A stretch of 48,875 nucleotides of DNA from Muribaculaceae bacterium (lineage in GTDB: Bacteria; Bacteroidota; Bacteroidia; Bacteroidales; Muribaculaceae). The notes beneath the pieces were generated by a model. The model did no database searches, had not been told where the DNA came from, and was given only the letters and a program-made list of their open reading frames with translations. This document shows, one piece after another, positions 1-8,617 of the stretch. The position numbers and the translations under genes are program-made. The stretch covers positions 1-48,875 of the forward strand of contig JAIDNJ010000053.1 of the NCBI GenBank assembly GCA_029063895.1, in the 5' to 3' direction. Numbering within the stretch: position 1 is the first letter of the stretch; each line of letters opens with the position of its first letter.

Positions 1-607
1 GGCAATTATTCGACTGCTGCTGGAAACTGTAAATCTGCTCATTCTCGACGAGCCAACCAACCACCTCGACATGAAGACCAAAGACATACTCAAACAGGCC
101 ATCAAAGATTTTGACGGCACGGTCATTGTCGTGAGCCACGACCGTGAGTTTCTTGACGGACTGGTCGAGAAAGTCTATGAATTTGGAGGTGGTCAGGTCA
201 AGGAATGTCTCGGAGGTATCTATGATTTCCTTGAAAAGAAAAAGCTTGCGTCACTCCAGGAACTCGAACTCTCGCGCAACACCGCGCCACGCAACGAGAA
301 AACAGCCCCTGCTCAATCGGCAGCTCCAACCAAAGAACCGGCACGCCAGCCCGAAGCTCCGCGACGAAATTCGTATGCCGAGCAGCGCGAACATGAAAAA
401 TTGGTGAAACGCGCCCGCAAAAAGGTGGAGGAAGCCGAAGCCGAGATTGCCCGTATAGAACAACTCATAAAGGAAACCGAGGACGAGATTGCGGCCGGAC
501 GTTCCGATTCGGAAATATTTGAGCGTCACTCGTCACTCAACAAACAGCTCGAAAACGCTATGAGCATGTGGGAACTCGCATCGATGAATCTTGAAAAATT
601 CAGTTGA
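1..607 (+). CDS. ABC-F family ATPase, C-terminal part (5' end outside window)
   Basis: The gene is cut by the window edge; the frame is open from base 2. The visible part begins in the second ATPase domain with the Walker B/D-loop motif LLILDEPTNHLD, followed by the H-loop VVSHDREFL. A charged, probably coiled-coil C-terminal tail rich in Glu, Lys and Arg follows. There are no membrane segments, so this is a soluble ABC-F protein. The family acts on ribosomes during translation, and some members give antibiotic resistance. The NHLD motif and the coiled-coil tail fit the Uup/YdiF branch of housekeeping ABC-F proteins. The stop lies 2 bases before the ATG of the next gene, so the two are probably co-transcribed. 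An ATG at 71 is internal and is not the start. Confidence 0.9.
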   Translation, partial: AIIRLLLETVNLLILDEPTNHLDMKTKDILKQAIKDFDGTVIVVSHDREFLDGLVEKVYEFGGGQVKECLGGIYDFLEKKKLASLQELELSRNTAPRNEKTAPAQSAAPTKEPARQPEAPRRNSYAEQREHEKLVKRARKKVEEAEAEIARIEQLIKETEDEIAAGRSDSEIFERHSSLNKQLENAMSMWELASMNLEKFS

Positions 608-609
608 AA

Positions 610-1638
610 ATGGCAAAATCAGATAAAAAAAATCCGCTCACAGCGGTCTACATCTCGGCTATCGTAGCGGCAGTCATCATTGTCGCGGGATGTATCGTCT
701 ACAATTTTCTCATGACCAGCTATCATGGTGAGGCCCGACGACTATACATTCCGGCCGGAGCGACCGAACAGTCGATAGCCGACTCTCTGAAAAGCTTTGA
801 TCCAGACTTCGGACCCGACGTCTACAAATTGTGGAATTTGTCAGGAGGAAAGCCGGCAATAGCCCGCGGTTCCTATCTCATCGAACCGGGAGATAAGGCA
901 CTACAGGTTGCCAAGCGAATCAAAAACGGACGTCAAACCCCGGTAAAGATCACGTTTAACAATGTCCGCACCATAGATCAGCTCAGCGAGAAGATTGCCG
1001 AGCGAATGGATTTCACAGCCGACGATTTCACATCGGCTCTTGACTCGATATTACCCGCGGCCGGATTTAAAAAGCCTCAATATGTTGCCGCATTTATTCC
1101 TGACACATATGAATTTTACTGGACAGCATCACCCCAAAAGGTGATTTCAACACTGCTCGATTACCGCAACCGATTCTGGAATGACGAACGACGGGCCCGA
1201 GCCGCTTCACTCGGTCTGACCCCGGTCGAGGTTGCCACGGTAGCGTCGATTGTCGAGGAAGAATCGGCCAAGACCGACGAGCGTCCCACCATAGCCCGTC
1301 TATATCTTAACCGTCTCGATAAAAAAATGCCACTGCAAGCCGACCCGACGGTCAAATTTGCGGTAGGCGATTTTGCCCTGCGCCGAATCACAGCCAAACA
1401 TCTGGCTGTAAATTCACCTTACAATACCTACAAGGTCAACGGATTGCCTCCGGGTCCAATCAGGCTTACCGACCGCAAGACTCTTGAGCAGGTGCTTGAT
1501 GCCCCAAAAAACGACTATCTGTACATGTGTGCCCGCGAGGATTTTTCAGGATATCACAACTTTGCCCGTGACCTCGACACCCACAACCGCAACGCGGCCC
1601 GCTACCGGGCCGAGCTCAACCGCCGCGGAATAAAATAG
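610..1638 (+). CDS. mltG: Endolytic murein transglycosylase MltG
   Basis: A 342-residue inner-membrane protein of the YceG/MltG family, which cuts nascent peptidoglycan glycan strands and ends their growth. One transmembrane helix lies at about residues 14-36, followed by a periplasmic LysM-like part and the catalytic domain. The active-site stretch ASIVEEES gives E216 as the likely catalytic glutamate, by analogy with E218 of the E. coli enzyme. The family motifs RLYLNRL, LQADPTV and GLPPGPI follow. I chose the ATG at 610 because it starts just after the ABC-F stop; a TTG at 604 in the same frame would overlap that stop and is less likely. Length and motif order are normal for the family. 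Confidence 0.95.
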   Translation: MAKSDKKNPLTAVYISAIVAAVIIVAGCIVYNFLMTSYHGEARRLYIPAGATEQSIADSLKSFDPDFGPDVYKLWNLSGGKPAIARGSYLIEPGDKALQVAKRIKNGRQTPVKITFNNVRTIDQLSEKIAERMDFTADDFTSALDSILPAAGFKKPQYVAAFIPDTYEFYWTASPQKVISTLLDYRNRFWNDERRARAASLGLTPVEVATVASIVEEESAKTDERPTIARLYLNRLDKKMPLQADPTVKFAVGDFALRRITAKHLAVNSPYNTYKVNGLPPGPIRLTDRKTLEQVLDAPKNDYLYMCAREDFSGYHNFARDLDTHNRNAARYRAELNRRGIK

Positions 1639-1686
1639 TCATAATTTTTTTTGAATATACCTCACCAAAAAGTCATATATATTGAC

Positions 1687-1694
1687 TACCTTTG
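1687..1694 (+). promoter_or_regulatory. Bacteroidota -7 box (TACCTTTG)
   Basis: TACCTTTG fits the TAnnTTTG -7 consensus of the Bacteroidota housekeeping sigma factor. It lies in the only real gap between mltG and the methyltransferase gene, about 28 bases before the ATG at 1722. It makes a TTG start at 1692 impossible, because that codon lies inside the promoter. Confidence 0.6.
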
Positions 1695-1721
1695 CAGTTC
1701 TATAATATATCCTTTGAATAT

Positions 1722-3404
1722 ATGGAAAAACAAAAGTTTGAAATGGTAGCAAAGACCTTTGCCGGTCTTGAAGAAGTGCTTGCCGAAGAATTGCGCAACC
1801 TGGGCGCCGAAAATGTGGAACCCGGGCGCCGCATGGTCTCGTTTGAAGGAGACCTCGAGATGATGTACAAGGCAAACCTGTGCTGCCGCACAGCCCTTAG
1901 AATACTTAAACCCTTCTATAAGTTTACAGCCTCAGATCCCGACACCCTCTATGAAATGGTCAAGGAATTTGACTGGGGTTCGTTGCTGTCGGTCGACAAG
2001 ACGTTTTCAATCGACGCTGTTGTCAACAGTGACGATTTCACTCACTCCCGCTTCGTGACCTATCGCGTCAAAGATGCTATAGCCGACTGGTTTACCGACC
2101 GCTATGGAGCCGGTAAACGTCCAGGGGTGCGTCTTGAACAGGCCGACGCTATCATCAACGTCCACATCACCGACAACCGTGTGACTCTCTCGCTCGACTC
2201 GTCGGGTGAATCGCTCCACAAACGCGGCTGGCGTGTAGCCCAGACCGAGGCTCCAATCAACGAGGTGCTTGCCGCCGGTATTATTCTTCTGTCGGGCTGG
2301 CGTGGCGAATCGCCGTTTGTCGACCCGATGTGCGGATCAGGCACATTCCTTGTCGAGGCTGCCATGATAGCGGCCAACATCAATCCAGGAGTCTACCGCA
2401 AGCATTTCGCATTTGAACTGTGGCCCGATTTTGACCGCGAACTTTTTGAGCAGCTCTACAACGACGACTCACAGGAACGATCGGTCAACTTCCCCATCAT
2501 CGGCGCCGACATGTCGCCCGCGGCTGTCGAGATTGCAACCCGCAACATCAAAAGCGCCGGACTGTCAGACATGATCGAGGTCGAGGTGAAACCGCTGAGT
2601 CATTGGACCGAAGCACCTGAAAACGGCGTGCTGGTAACCAATCCGCCCTATGGCGAGCGCATCAAGACCGACGACATGGAAGGTCTTTACAAACTCATAG
2701 GCACCAAACTCAAAAACGTTTTCAAGGGCTATCACGCATGGATTATAGGCTATAACCGTGATTACTTTGATGCCATAGGACTTGCAGCCTCTCAAAAAAT
2801 CCCACTCTACAATGGTCAGCTTGAATGTGAGCTACGGGAATACATCATTTTTGAGGGGGACATGAAATCGTTCAAAAAAGGCGGTGGCAAGCTTCATGAC
2901 GATGTAGAGAGCGAGAGCCGTCAGCCACGTAAAGATGCCAAGAAAAAATTCAAGAGCGACCGCCAGTGGGCCGATGAAGCCCGTCGCAACGGTTTTGGCG
3001 GACGTCGTGGAGATGACGACAAAAAAAAGCCCTTCAAAAAAGAACATCGTCGTTTTGACGATGACGATTTTGACGGCGACAGCCGCCGCGGAGGTTTCAA
3101 AGGTAAGGCAGGCCGCAAGAAAGAAGATTTTGACCGTCGTCGCGGTGATCGACGTGGTGATGACAAGCCGTCACGCTTCAATCGCGATGACAAGTTTGGC
3201 CGCCGCGACAAATTCAACCGTGAGGACAAGTTTAAACGCGAGGAACGTTTTGACCGCGAGGAACGTTTCAACGAAGACAATCCGCTGGCATCGCGCCGCA
3301 ACGAGCATGCGCTCAAATCAATATCGTTCAAAAAGCCGTCGCTTCCCCCGACCCAGGGTCCGGTGATGCGCAGCCGCGGCTGGAAAAAGAAAAACGACCA
3401 ATAA
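1722..3404 (+). CDS. THUMP-domain class I SAM-dependent rRNA methyltransferase (RlmL/YcbY-type) with disordered tail
   Basis: A 560-residue protein. Residues about 1-160 match the ferredoxin-like/THUMP RNA-binding part of the RlmL N-terminal half (23S rRNA m2G2445 methylation in E. coli). The Rossmann methyltransferase domain follows, with motif I DPMCGSGTF at residues 201-209 and the catalytic NPPYGE at 307-312. The YccW-like second half of E. coli RlmL is absent, as is common outside proteobacteria. From about residue 385 to the end there is a low-complexity tail rich in Arg, Asp, Lys, Gly and Phe, with loose repeats of the type RFNRDDKF/KFNREDKF. The tail is probably disordered and RNA-binding. 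The start at 1722 is set by the promoter at 1687. The exact rRNA target is inferred. Confidence 0.9.
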   Translation: MEKQKFEMVAKTFAGLEEVLAEELRNLGAENVEPGRRMVSFEGDLEMMYKANLCCRTALRILKPFYKFTASDPDTLYEMVKEFDWGSLLSVDKTFSIDAVVNSDDFTHSRFVTYRVKDAIADWFTDRYGAGKRPGVRLEQADAIINVHITDNRVTLSLDSSGESLHKRGWRVAQTEAPINEVLAAGIILLSGWRGESPFVDPMCGSGTFLVEAAMIAANINPGVYRKHFAFELWPDFDRELFEQLYNDDSQERSVNFPIIGADMSPAAVEIATRNIKSAGLSDMIEVEVKPLSHWTEAPENGVLVTNPPYGERIKTDDMEGLYKLIGTKLKNVFKGYHAWIIGYNRDYFDAIGLAASQKIPLYNGQLECELREYIIFEGDMKSFKKGGGKLHDDVESESRQPRKDAKKKFKSDRQWADEARRNGFGGRRGDDDKKKPFKKEHRRFDDDDFDGDSRRGGFKGKAGRKKEDFDRRRGDRRGDDKPSRFNRDDKFGRRDKFNREDKFKREERFDREERFNEDNPLASRRNEHALKSISFKKPSLPPTQGPVMRSRGWKKKNDQ

Positions 3405-3432
3405 TTTAAACACTACCCAAACAAGATAAACA

Positions 3433-4719
3433 ATGGATAAACTCAACATATTACTGCTCGGCTCGGGCGGTCGTGAATCGGCCCTTGCATGGAAAATCGC
3501 TCAAAGTCCCCGTCTCAACAAACTTTATATCGCCCCGGGCAACGGCGGCACCGAAGCCTATGGTGAGAATGTAGCCATGTCGCCGCTCGATTTTGAAGCC
3601 ATCGGCCGTTTTGTCGATGAGAAGTCAATCGACATGATTGTAGTCGGTAATGAAGACCCGCTTGTAGCCGGCATCTATGACGAGTTTGCCAACCGTCCCG
3701 GTCTTCTTGTTGTAGGTCCGTCAAAAGCCGGTGCCGCTCTTGAGGGCAGCAAAGACTTTGCCAAGCAATTTATGGTTGACAACAATATCCCCACCGCACG
3801 TTACCGCAGCTTCACAGCCGAGACACTTGAGGATGGCAAAAAATTTCTCGCTACCCTCAAGGCTCCCTATGTACTCAAAGCCGACGGACTCGCAGCCGGC
3901 AAGGGTGTGCTCATCATCGACAATCTTGACGAGGCGTGCCGCTCGCTTGAGGAGATGCTCGGCGGCATGTTTGGCAAGTCATCGGCTACAGTTGTCATCG
4001 AGGAATTTTTGAGCGGCATCGAGTGCTCGGTATTTGTCCTCACCGACGGTAACGGAGGCTACCGTATACTCCCCGTCGCCAAAGACTACAAACGTATAGG
4101 CGAGGGTGACACCGGCCCCAATACCGGCGGTATGGGTGCGGTCTCTCCGGTTCCGTTTGCCGATGACAAATTTATGGAAAAAGTCGAGGAACAAATCATC
4201 AAACCGACTATCAAGGGGCTTGCCGACCGAGGCATCATCTATCGCGGTTTCATTTTCCTCGGACTCATCAATGTCGAGGGCCAGCCGATGGTGATTGAAT
4301 ACAATGTGAGAATGGGCGACCCCGAAACCGAGGTTGTCATGCTCCGCATCGACTCAGACCTTGTGGAACTGATGGAAGCAGCCGCTTCGGGCAATCTCGG
4401 CGACAAAGAACTTGCCCAAAGTCCAAAAACAGCCGTAACAGTGATGGCCGTCAGTCAAGGTTATCCCGGAAGCTATCCCAAAGGCAAGGAAATCACCGGT
4501 CTTGAAAAAGTGACCGAATCACCAGTTTTCCATGCCGGCACAAAAAAAGATGGCGACCGACTCGTAACCTCGGGTGGCCGCGTTCTTGCTGTCAGCTCGC
4601 TTGGTGACAGCATCGCCGACGCTCTGCTCAAAAGCTACAACTCACTCAAAAATATCAAATTTGACGGTATCGGCTATCGCAACGACATAGGCCGAGACCT
4701 TGAAAAGCTTGAGAAATAA
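3433..4719 (+). CDS. purD: Phosphoribosylamine--glycine ligase (GARS)
   Basis: A 428-residue cytosolic ATP-grasp enzyme. It joins glycine to 5-phosphoribosylamine, the second step of purine synthesis. It opens with the family signature LLGSGGRESALAWK. It contains the ATP-grasp stretches KADGLAAGKGV and EEFLSGIECSVF, and the family signature NVRMGDPETEVV near the metal-binding site. Length is normal, and no PurM or PurN fusion is present. It is followed after 11 bases by a membrane protein gene, which suggests co-transcription. Other pur genes are not nearby except purA at 17978. Confidence 0.97.
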   Translation: MDKLNILLLGSGGRESALAWKIAQSPRLNKLYIAPGNGGTEAYGENVAMSPLDFEAIGRFVDEKSIDMIVVGNEDPLVAGIYDEFANRPGLLVVGPSKAGAALEGSKDFAKQFMVDNNIPTARYRSFTAETLEDGKKFLATLKAPYVLKADGLAAGKGVLIIDNLDEACRSLEEMLGGMFGKSSATVVIEEFLSGIECSVFVLTDGNGGYRILPVAKDYKRIGEGDTGPNTGGMGAVSPVPFADDKFMEKVEEQIIKPTIKGLADRGIIYRGFIFLGLINVEGQPMVIEYNVRMGDPETEVVMLRIDSDLVELMEAAASGNLGDKELAQSPKTAVTVMAVSQGYPGSYPKGKEITGLEKVTESPVFHAGTKKDGDRLVTSGGRVLAVSSLGDSIADALLKSYNSLKNIKFDGIGYRNDIGRDLEKLEK

Positions 4720-4730
4720 TACCCGGGCAG

Positions 4731-5711
4731 ATGGTTGAGAGCACAATAAACCGGATAATACACTCCCGGTCGACTGTGTCGGGCATGTTTGTGCTGGCCG
4801 TACTCTCCACATGGGTAGCTATCGGCCTTGACAAGGCACCCGTCATCACGGGCGACACCGGCATAGCCGTGACGTCGCCCGACGACTGGCTTGCATCCGA
4901 GCCACTGTCGTTTGCCCTGAACATGACCCTCATCGGACTGGTTGCCGTGATGTCGGTGCTGTTAAGCAAGACCTATAACCCGATGAGATCGCTCTCGGCC
5001 CTGTTTGCCTCGTTTTTTCTACTGTTTGAAGCAGCTACACCGAGCATTCTCGCCCGGTTTTACGGAGGAACGCTGACCGCTGTCGTCATCATCGCCGTGT
5101 CGATTCTGCTCTTTTCCATTTTCCAGAATCCCGACAATCCGCGCCGAGTTTTTCTCGCCTTTTTCCTGCTGGTACTTGGAAGTCTCGCCCAGTATTCGCT
5201 GCTTCTTTACATTCCCATGTTGCTGGCCGGACTGTGGCAAATGAAAATCTTCAACCTGCGCAACGTTCTGGCAGCCCTCCTCGGGGCAATTACCCCGATG
5301 TGGATACTGATGGGATTTGGCATGCTTGATTTCTCGGACTTTGAAGTACCTCAATTTACCGACATCTTTACAGCCTACCGCACCAGCGACCTCGCCGGTC
5401 TGCTCTTTACAACCGGTATCACAATCGTTGGAGGCATCTTTTTTTTCACACTCAATTTTATCAAGATGCTCTCCTACAACTCACGTATTAGAGCTGCCAA
5501 CGGATTTCTGAGCCTGCTGATGTTCTACACGATGATTCTCACCTGTGTGGACTATAACAACATCTACAATTACCTGCCGCTTCTCAACTGGGCGGTCGCC
5601 TATCAGGCCGGTCACTTCTTTGCAACCAATACGGCCCGTCGCTCATTTGTGGGAGTGTTTATCGTGTTACTGGTTTACCTGATGATATACTCATGGAATC
5701 TCGGAAACTAA
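4731..5711 (+). CDS. Multi-pass inner membrane protein (possibly DUF6427)
   Basis: A 326-residue protein made almost entirely of hydrophobic helices, about nine to ten by eye, with short connecting loops and no catalytic motif that I recognise. The composition and the place between purD and pdxB resemble the Bacteroidales DUF6427 group, but that name is from memory and tentative. The 3' end overlaps the start of pdxB by 19 bases, which points to translational coupling. The function is unknown. A role linked to purine or vitamin B6 synthesis cannot be inferred from position alone. Confidence 0.65.
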   Translation: MVESTINRIIHSRSTVSGMFVLAVLSTWVAIGLDKAPVITGDTGIAVTSPDDWLASEPLSFALNMTLIGLVAVMSVLLSKTYNPMRSLSALFASFFLLFEAATPSILARFYGGTLTAVVIIAVSILLFSIFQNPDNPRRVFLAFFLLVLGSLAQYSLLLYIPMLLAGLWQMKIFNLRNVLAALLGAITPMWILMGFGMLDFSDFEVPQFTDIFTAYRTSDLAGLLFTTGITIVGGIFFFTLNFIKMLSYNSRIRAANGFLSLLMFYTMILTCVDYNNIYNYLPLLNWAVAYQAGHFFATNTARRSFVGVFIVLLVYLMIYSWNLGN

Positions 5712-6724
5712 GAAAAATAGTGATTGAAAATCACATACCCTATATCAAGGGAGTGTTTGACCCTGTATGCAAGGTCGAATACCTTCCTGCCGACCAAATC
5801 ACGCACGAGGCGGTCGCCGATGCCGATGCTCTTATTGTGAGAACCCGTACAAAATGTAACCGGGCTCTTCTTGACGGTTCAAATGTGAGAATAGTTGCCA
5901 CCGCCACAATCGGCACCGACCATATCGACCTTGATTATTGTTGTGAAAACGGTATCGAGGTCGTTAACGTCGCGGGGTGTAATGCACCGGCAGTGGCTCA
6001 ATATGTACTCAGCTCGGTCCTCCGGCTCAAGGGGGGCGATGTCAACGGGCTGACGCTCGGTATTGTCGGTGTTGGACATGTCGGGTCGATTGTAGCCCGA
6101 TGGGCGCGCAGTATCGGCATGAACGTATTGCTGAACGACCCTCCGCGAGCAAAAGCCGAGAGTAATGAAACTTTTACCGACCTTGCCGATATCACCCGAG
6201 AGGCCGATGTCATCACGTTTCACACGCCCATGACACGTGAAGGTGAATTTCCCACATTTCATCTTGCCGACACCACCTTTTTCAATTCCCTTGAAAAGAA
6301 TCCTATTATAATAAACTCGGCCCGCGGGCCAATTACCGACACCGAAGCCTGGATCACGGCTATCGACAACGGGAAGGCCCCTATCGCAGTCGTTGACTGC
6401 TGGGAAAACGAGCCGGCAGTCAACCGGCGTCTGCTCGACCGTGCAATCATCGCCACACCTCACATCGCCGGGTATTCGGATGCCGGTAAACGTCGCGCCA
6501 CTCTCGGAGTCATCAAGGCCGTAGCCTCGTACTTTGGAGTCGATACTGAAATAACCGTCGACCTTCAATCCATCCCCGATGTCGCCGATAAAGTGACACC
6601 TGAAATGCTGCTCGGAAGCTATGACCCGTTTATCGACACGGTTGCTTTAAAATCGGCTCCAGACCGGTTTGAAAAGTTGCGCGACAATTATAAACTTAGA
6701 ACCGAACCAATCACAAGGTCATGA
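5693..6724 (+). CDS. pdxB: 4-phosphoerythronate dehydrogenase
   Basis: A 343-residue D-2-hydroxyacid dehydrogenase. It oxidises 4-phospho-D-erythronate in the DXP-dependent pyridoxal phosphate pathway. The NAD-binding GVGHVG lies at residues 126-131. The catalytic Arg, Glu and His are in NSARGPI, CWENEP and ATPHIAGYS. The sequence begins KIVIENHIPYIKG, typical of PdxB rather than SerA. The C-terminal dimerisation part is somewhat shorter than in E. coli (about 378 residues), as usual in Bacteroidota. The start overlaps the upstream membrane protein gene, and the stop overlaps the next ATG (ATGA), so it sits in a coupled operon. Confidence 0.93.
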   Translation: MESRKLRKIVIENHIPYIKGVFDPVCKVEYLPADQITHEAVADADALIVRTRTKCNRALLDGSNVRIVATATIGTDHIDLDYCCENGIEVVNVAGCNAPAVAQYVLSSVLRLKGGDVNGLTLGIVGVGHVGSIVARWARSIGMNVLLNDPPRAKAESNETFTDLADITREADVITFHTPMTREGEFPTFHLADTTFFNSLEKNPIIINSARGPITDTEAWITAIDNGKAPIAVVDCWENEPAVNRRLLDRAIIATPHIAGYSDAGKRRATLGVIKAVASYFGVDTEITVDLQSIPDVADKVTPEMLLGSYDPFIDTVALKSAPDRFEKLRDNYKLRTEPITRS

Positions 6725-7551
6725 AAGATATCAACCGCATCACTGTCTTTGACAGCGATAATTACATAGGACGATTTGTCACCCATCACCTCAGATCGCT
6801 GATAGCCGACCCCGAGAATTATCACAATTTAAACGGTGTCGGGGAGGGCCCGTTCAAGATCGGCGGGTTGCTTGTTTGGGCCAGTGACAACCCAAAAGCC
6901 GGGACTGCACGACGTTTCAGTGAAATCATTCAGGATGTAAAGCCCGACGCTGTAGTGATGTTGTCAACCGTAGCGGTATATGACGTTGAAAGCGGTGAAA
7001 ATCTAAACGAACTCACTCCGGTAAAAGAGACTCACGAAGTGGCTGAAGCTGAAAGAATCGTCAAAGAGGCAACCGGCACTATACCGCTGGTAATTTTGAG
7101 ACTTCCGCTACTGACTGTCGGCACGGGCATGGACGGCATCTTGCGAGACATGGTAAACGCGATAAGCCGTAGCACCTACAACACAATCAAAGACAAGGAT
7201 GCCCGCGTTTCGGTCATACACGCAACCGACATCGGCACCGCGATAGCAACGGTAGCCGGGGCTGACGGTGTTTTTAATCTGACCGACCGTGCAGACCCGA
7301 CGGTAGCCGACCTTGCCGACGCACTAAGTTATCGTATAGGCAAACGCATATTCAGGACAACCGACAAGGCTGCGCGCCGCATAGCCAAGCTTGCATCGGC
7401 GTTTGGATTTACCCGTCCCGAAAAAATGTACCGCTTCAAAACCACCACCCTGACGTTTTCGTCCGAAATGTTTTACTCAAAATTTGATGTGAGGCCGACC
7501 GATACTGTCAACTATCTGAAGACCCACAACTATGACGAAAACTCGCTTTGA
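6721..7551 (+). CDS. Atypical NAD-dependent epimerase/dehydratase-like (extended SDR) protein
   Basis: A 276-residue protein with the outline of an extended SDR. It has a first beta strand and helix (ITVFDSDNYIGRFV), a strand ending MLSTVAVYD, a substrate-side RLPLLTVG and a C-terminal domain with DIGTAIATV and GVFNLTD. The usual glycine-rich TGxxGFIG loop is replaced by FDSDNYIG. The catalytic YxxxK pair appears to be lost: the aligned region reads THEVAEAERIV, with no Tyr or Lys in place. It may bind a nucleotide without acting as a normal dehydrogenase. Its ATG overlaps the pdxB stop, and holA follows closely. The substrate is unknown. Confidence 0.7.
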   Translation: MKDINRITVFDSDNYIGRFVTHHLRSLIADPENYHNLNGVGEGPFKIGGLLVWASDNPKAGTARRFSEIIQDVKPDAVVMLSTVAVYDVESGENLNELTPVKETHEVAEAERIVKEATGTIPLVILRLPLLTVGTGMDGILRDMVNAISRSTYNTIKDKDARVSVIHATDIGTAIATVAGADGVFNLTDRADPTVADLADALSYRIGKRIFRTTDKAARRIAKLASAFGFTRPEKMYRFKTTTLTFSSEMFYSKFDVRPTDTVNYLKTHNYDENSL

Positions 7552-7573
7552 CAATTTCAAACAGTAACAACCA

Positions 7574-8617
7574 ATGGCCGATGTAATCACATTCAGTTCA
7601 CTCTCAAAACAGATCAAAGAGGGTCGTAACCTTGCCGAAGTCTACCTGCTTCACGGCGAGGAGGGTTACTATACCGACCGACTTGTCGAGCTTTTTGAGA
7701 ATCTTCTCCCCGAAGAAGACCGAGATTTCAACCTGACGGTTCTATATGCACCCGAGACCGATCCCGACACTGTGATTGACGCCTGCCGCCGTTACCCGAT
7801 GATGGCCGACCGTCAGCTTATAATCATCAAGGAGGCACAATCGGGTGGAGCTACATTTCTCAACGCGCTTGCAAAATATATTGCCGCACCGACACCATCG
7901 ACAATACTTGTCATCGCTTGTCGCGGCGCCGAAGCCAAAGGTAAAGACCTGTCGGCGGCCCTGAAAAAGAGTAATTCGGTTGTCTATGAATCAAAACGGT
8001 TGACCGAACGGACCGTAGGACCGGTGATTCTCGATATGCTCAAGGAAAAAAATCTTTCAATCGAACCAAAAGCCCTCGAGATGTTCCGCGACTATGTCGG
8101 TACCGACCTGTCGCGTCTATACAACGAGATAGGGAAACTGACTGTCGCACTCCCCTCAGGAGCCGTAATCACCCCTGAAGCAATCGAGCAGAATATAGGC
8201 ATCAGCAAGGACTATAATAACTTTGAACTTGTCGGAGCCATCGCCAACCGCAATTACAGCAAGGCCATGACCATCTCGCGCTATTTCAGGAGCAATCCCA
8301 AAAACAGTTCGCCATTTCAGGCCGTGAGCATGATTTTCAATCTGTTTTCCAATTTGCTGGCGGCGTTCTATGCCACCGACAAGAGCGACCGATCACTCAT
8401 GTCCATGTTTGGCTTCCGCAGTCCCTATCAGCTGATAGACATCAAAACTGCGATGCGTCAATACTCGGCATGGCAGACAATCGAGATAATATCGGAACTG
8501 AGACGGTTTGACACCAACTCAAAAGGCGTCGGGAGCCGCATGGATCCCTATGACCTTTTTGACAATCTTATATTCAGAATAATGACCGCCCCCGGCAAAA
8601 TAGAGCTTAAAGCATGA
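7574..8617 (+). CDS. holA: DNA polymerase III subunit delta
   Basis: A 347-residue clamp-loader subunit that opens the beta sliding clamp. The N-terminal AAA+-like domain begins with VYLLHGEEGYYTDRLVE, the degenerate P-loop region of HolA. The central stretch includes VIDACRRYPMMADRQLIIIKE. The C-terminal collar domain includes NFELVGAIANRNYSKAMTI. The length is usual for the family. The gene is preceded by the SDR-like gene and overlaps the next gene by 4 bases (ATGA), so it is embedded in an envelope-lipid operon without a visible promoter of its own. Confidence 0.93.
   Translation: MADVITFSSLSKQIKEGRNLAEVYLLHGEEGYYTDRLVELFENLLPEEDRDFNLTVLYAPETDPDTVIDACRRYPMMADRQLIIIKEAQSGGATFLNALAKYIAAPTPSTILVIACRGAEAKGKDLSAALKKSNSVVYESKRLTERTVGPVILDMLKEKNLSIEPKALEMFRDYVGTDLSRLYNEIGKLTVALPSGAVITPEAIEQNIGISKDYNNFELVGAIANRNYSKAMTISRYFRSNPKNSSPFQAVSMIFNLFSNLLAAFYATDKSDRSLMSMFGFRSPYQLIDIKTAMRQYSAWQTIEIISELRRFDTNSKGVGSRMDPYDLFDNLIFRIMTAPGKIELKA

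Noticed and set aside
2921-3331. Open minus-strand frame of 136 codons rich in Ser, Arg and Leu
   Set aside because: It is the shadow of the repetitive Arg/Asp tail of the methyltransferase on the other strand; no family resemblance.
5879-6568. 229-codon minus-strand frame inside pdxB
   Set aside because: pdxB is complete and conserved on the plus strand.
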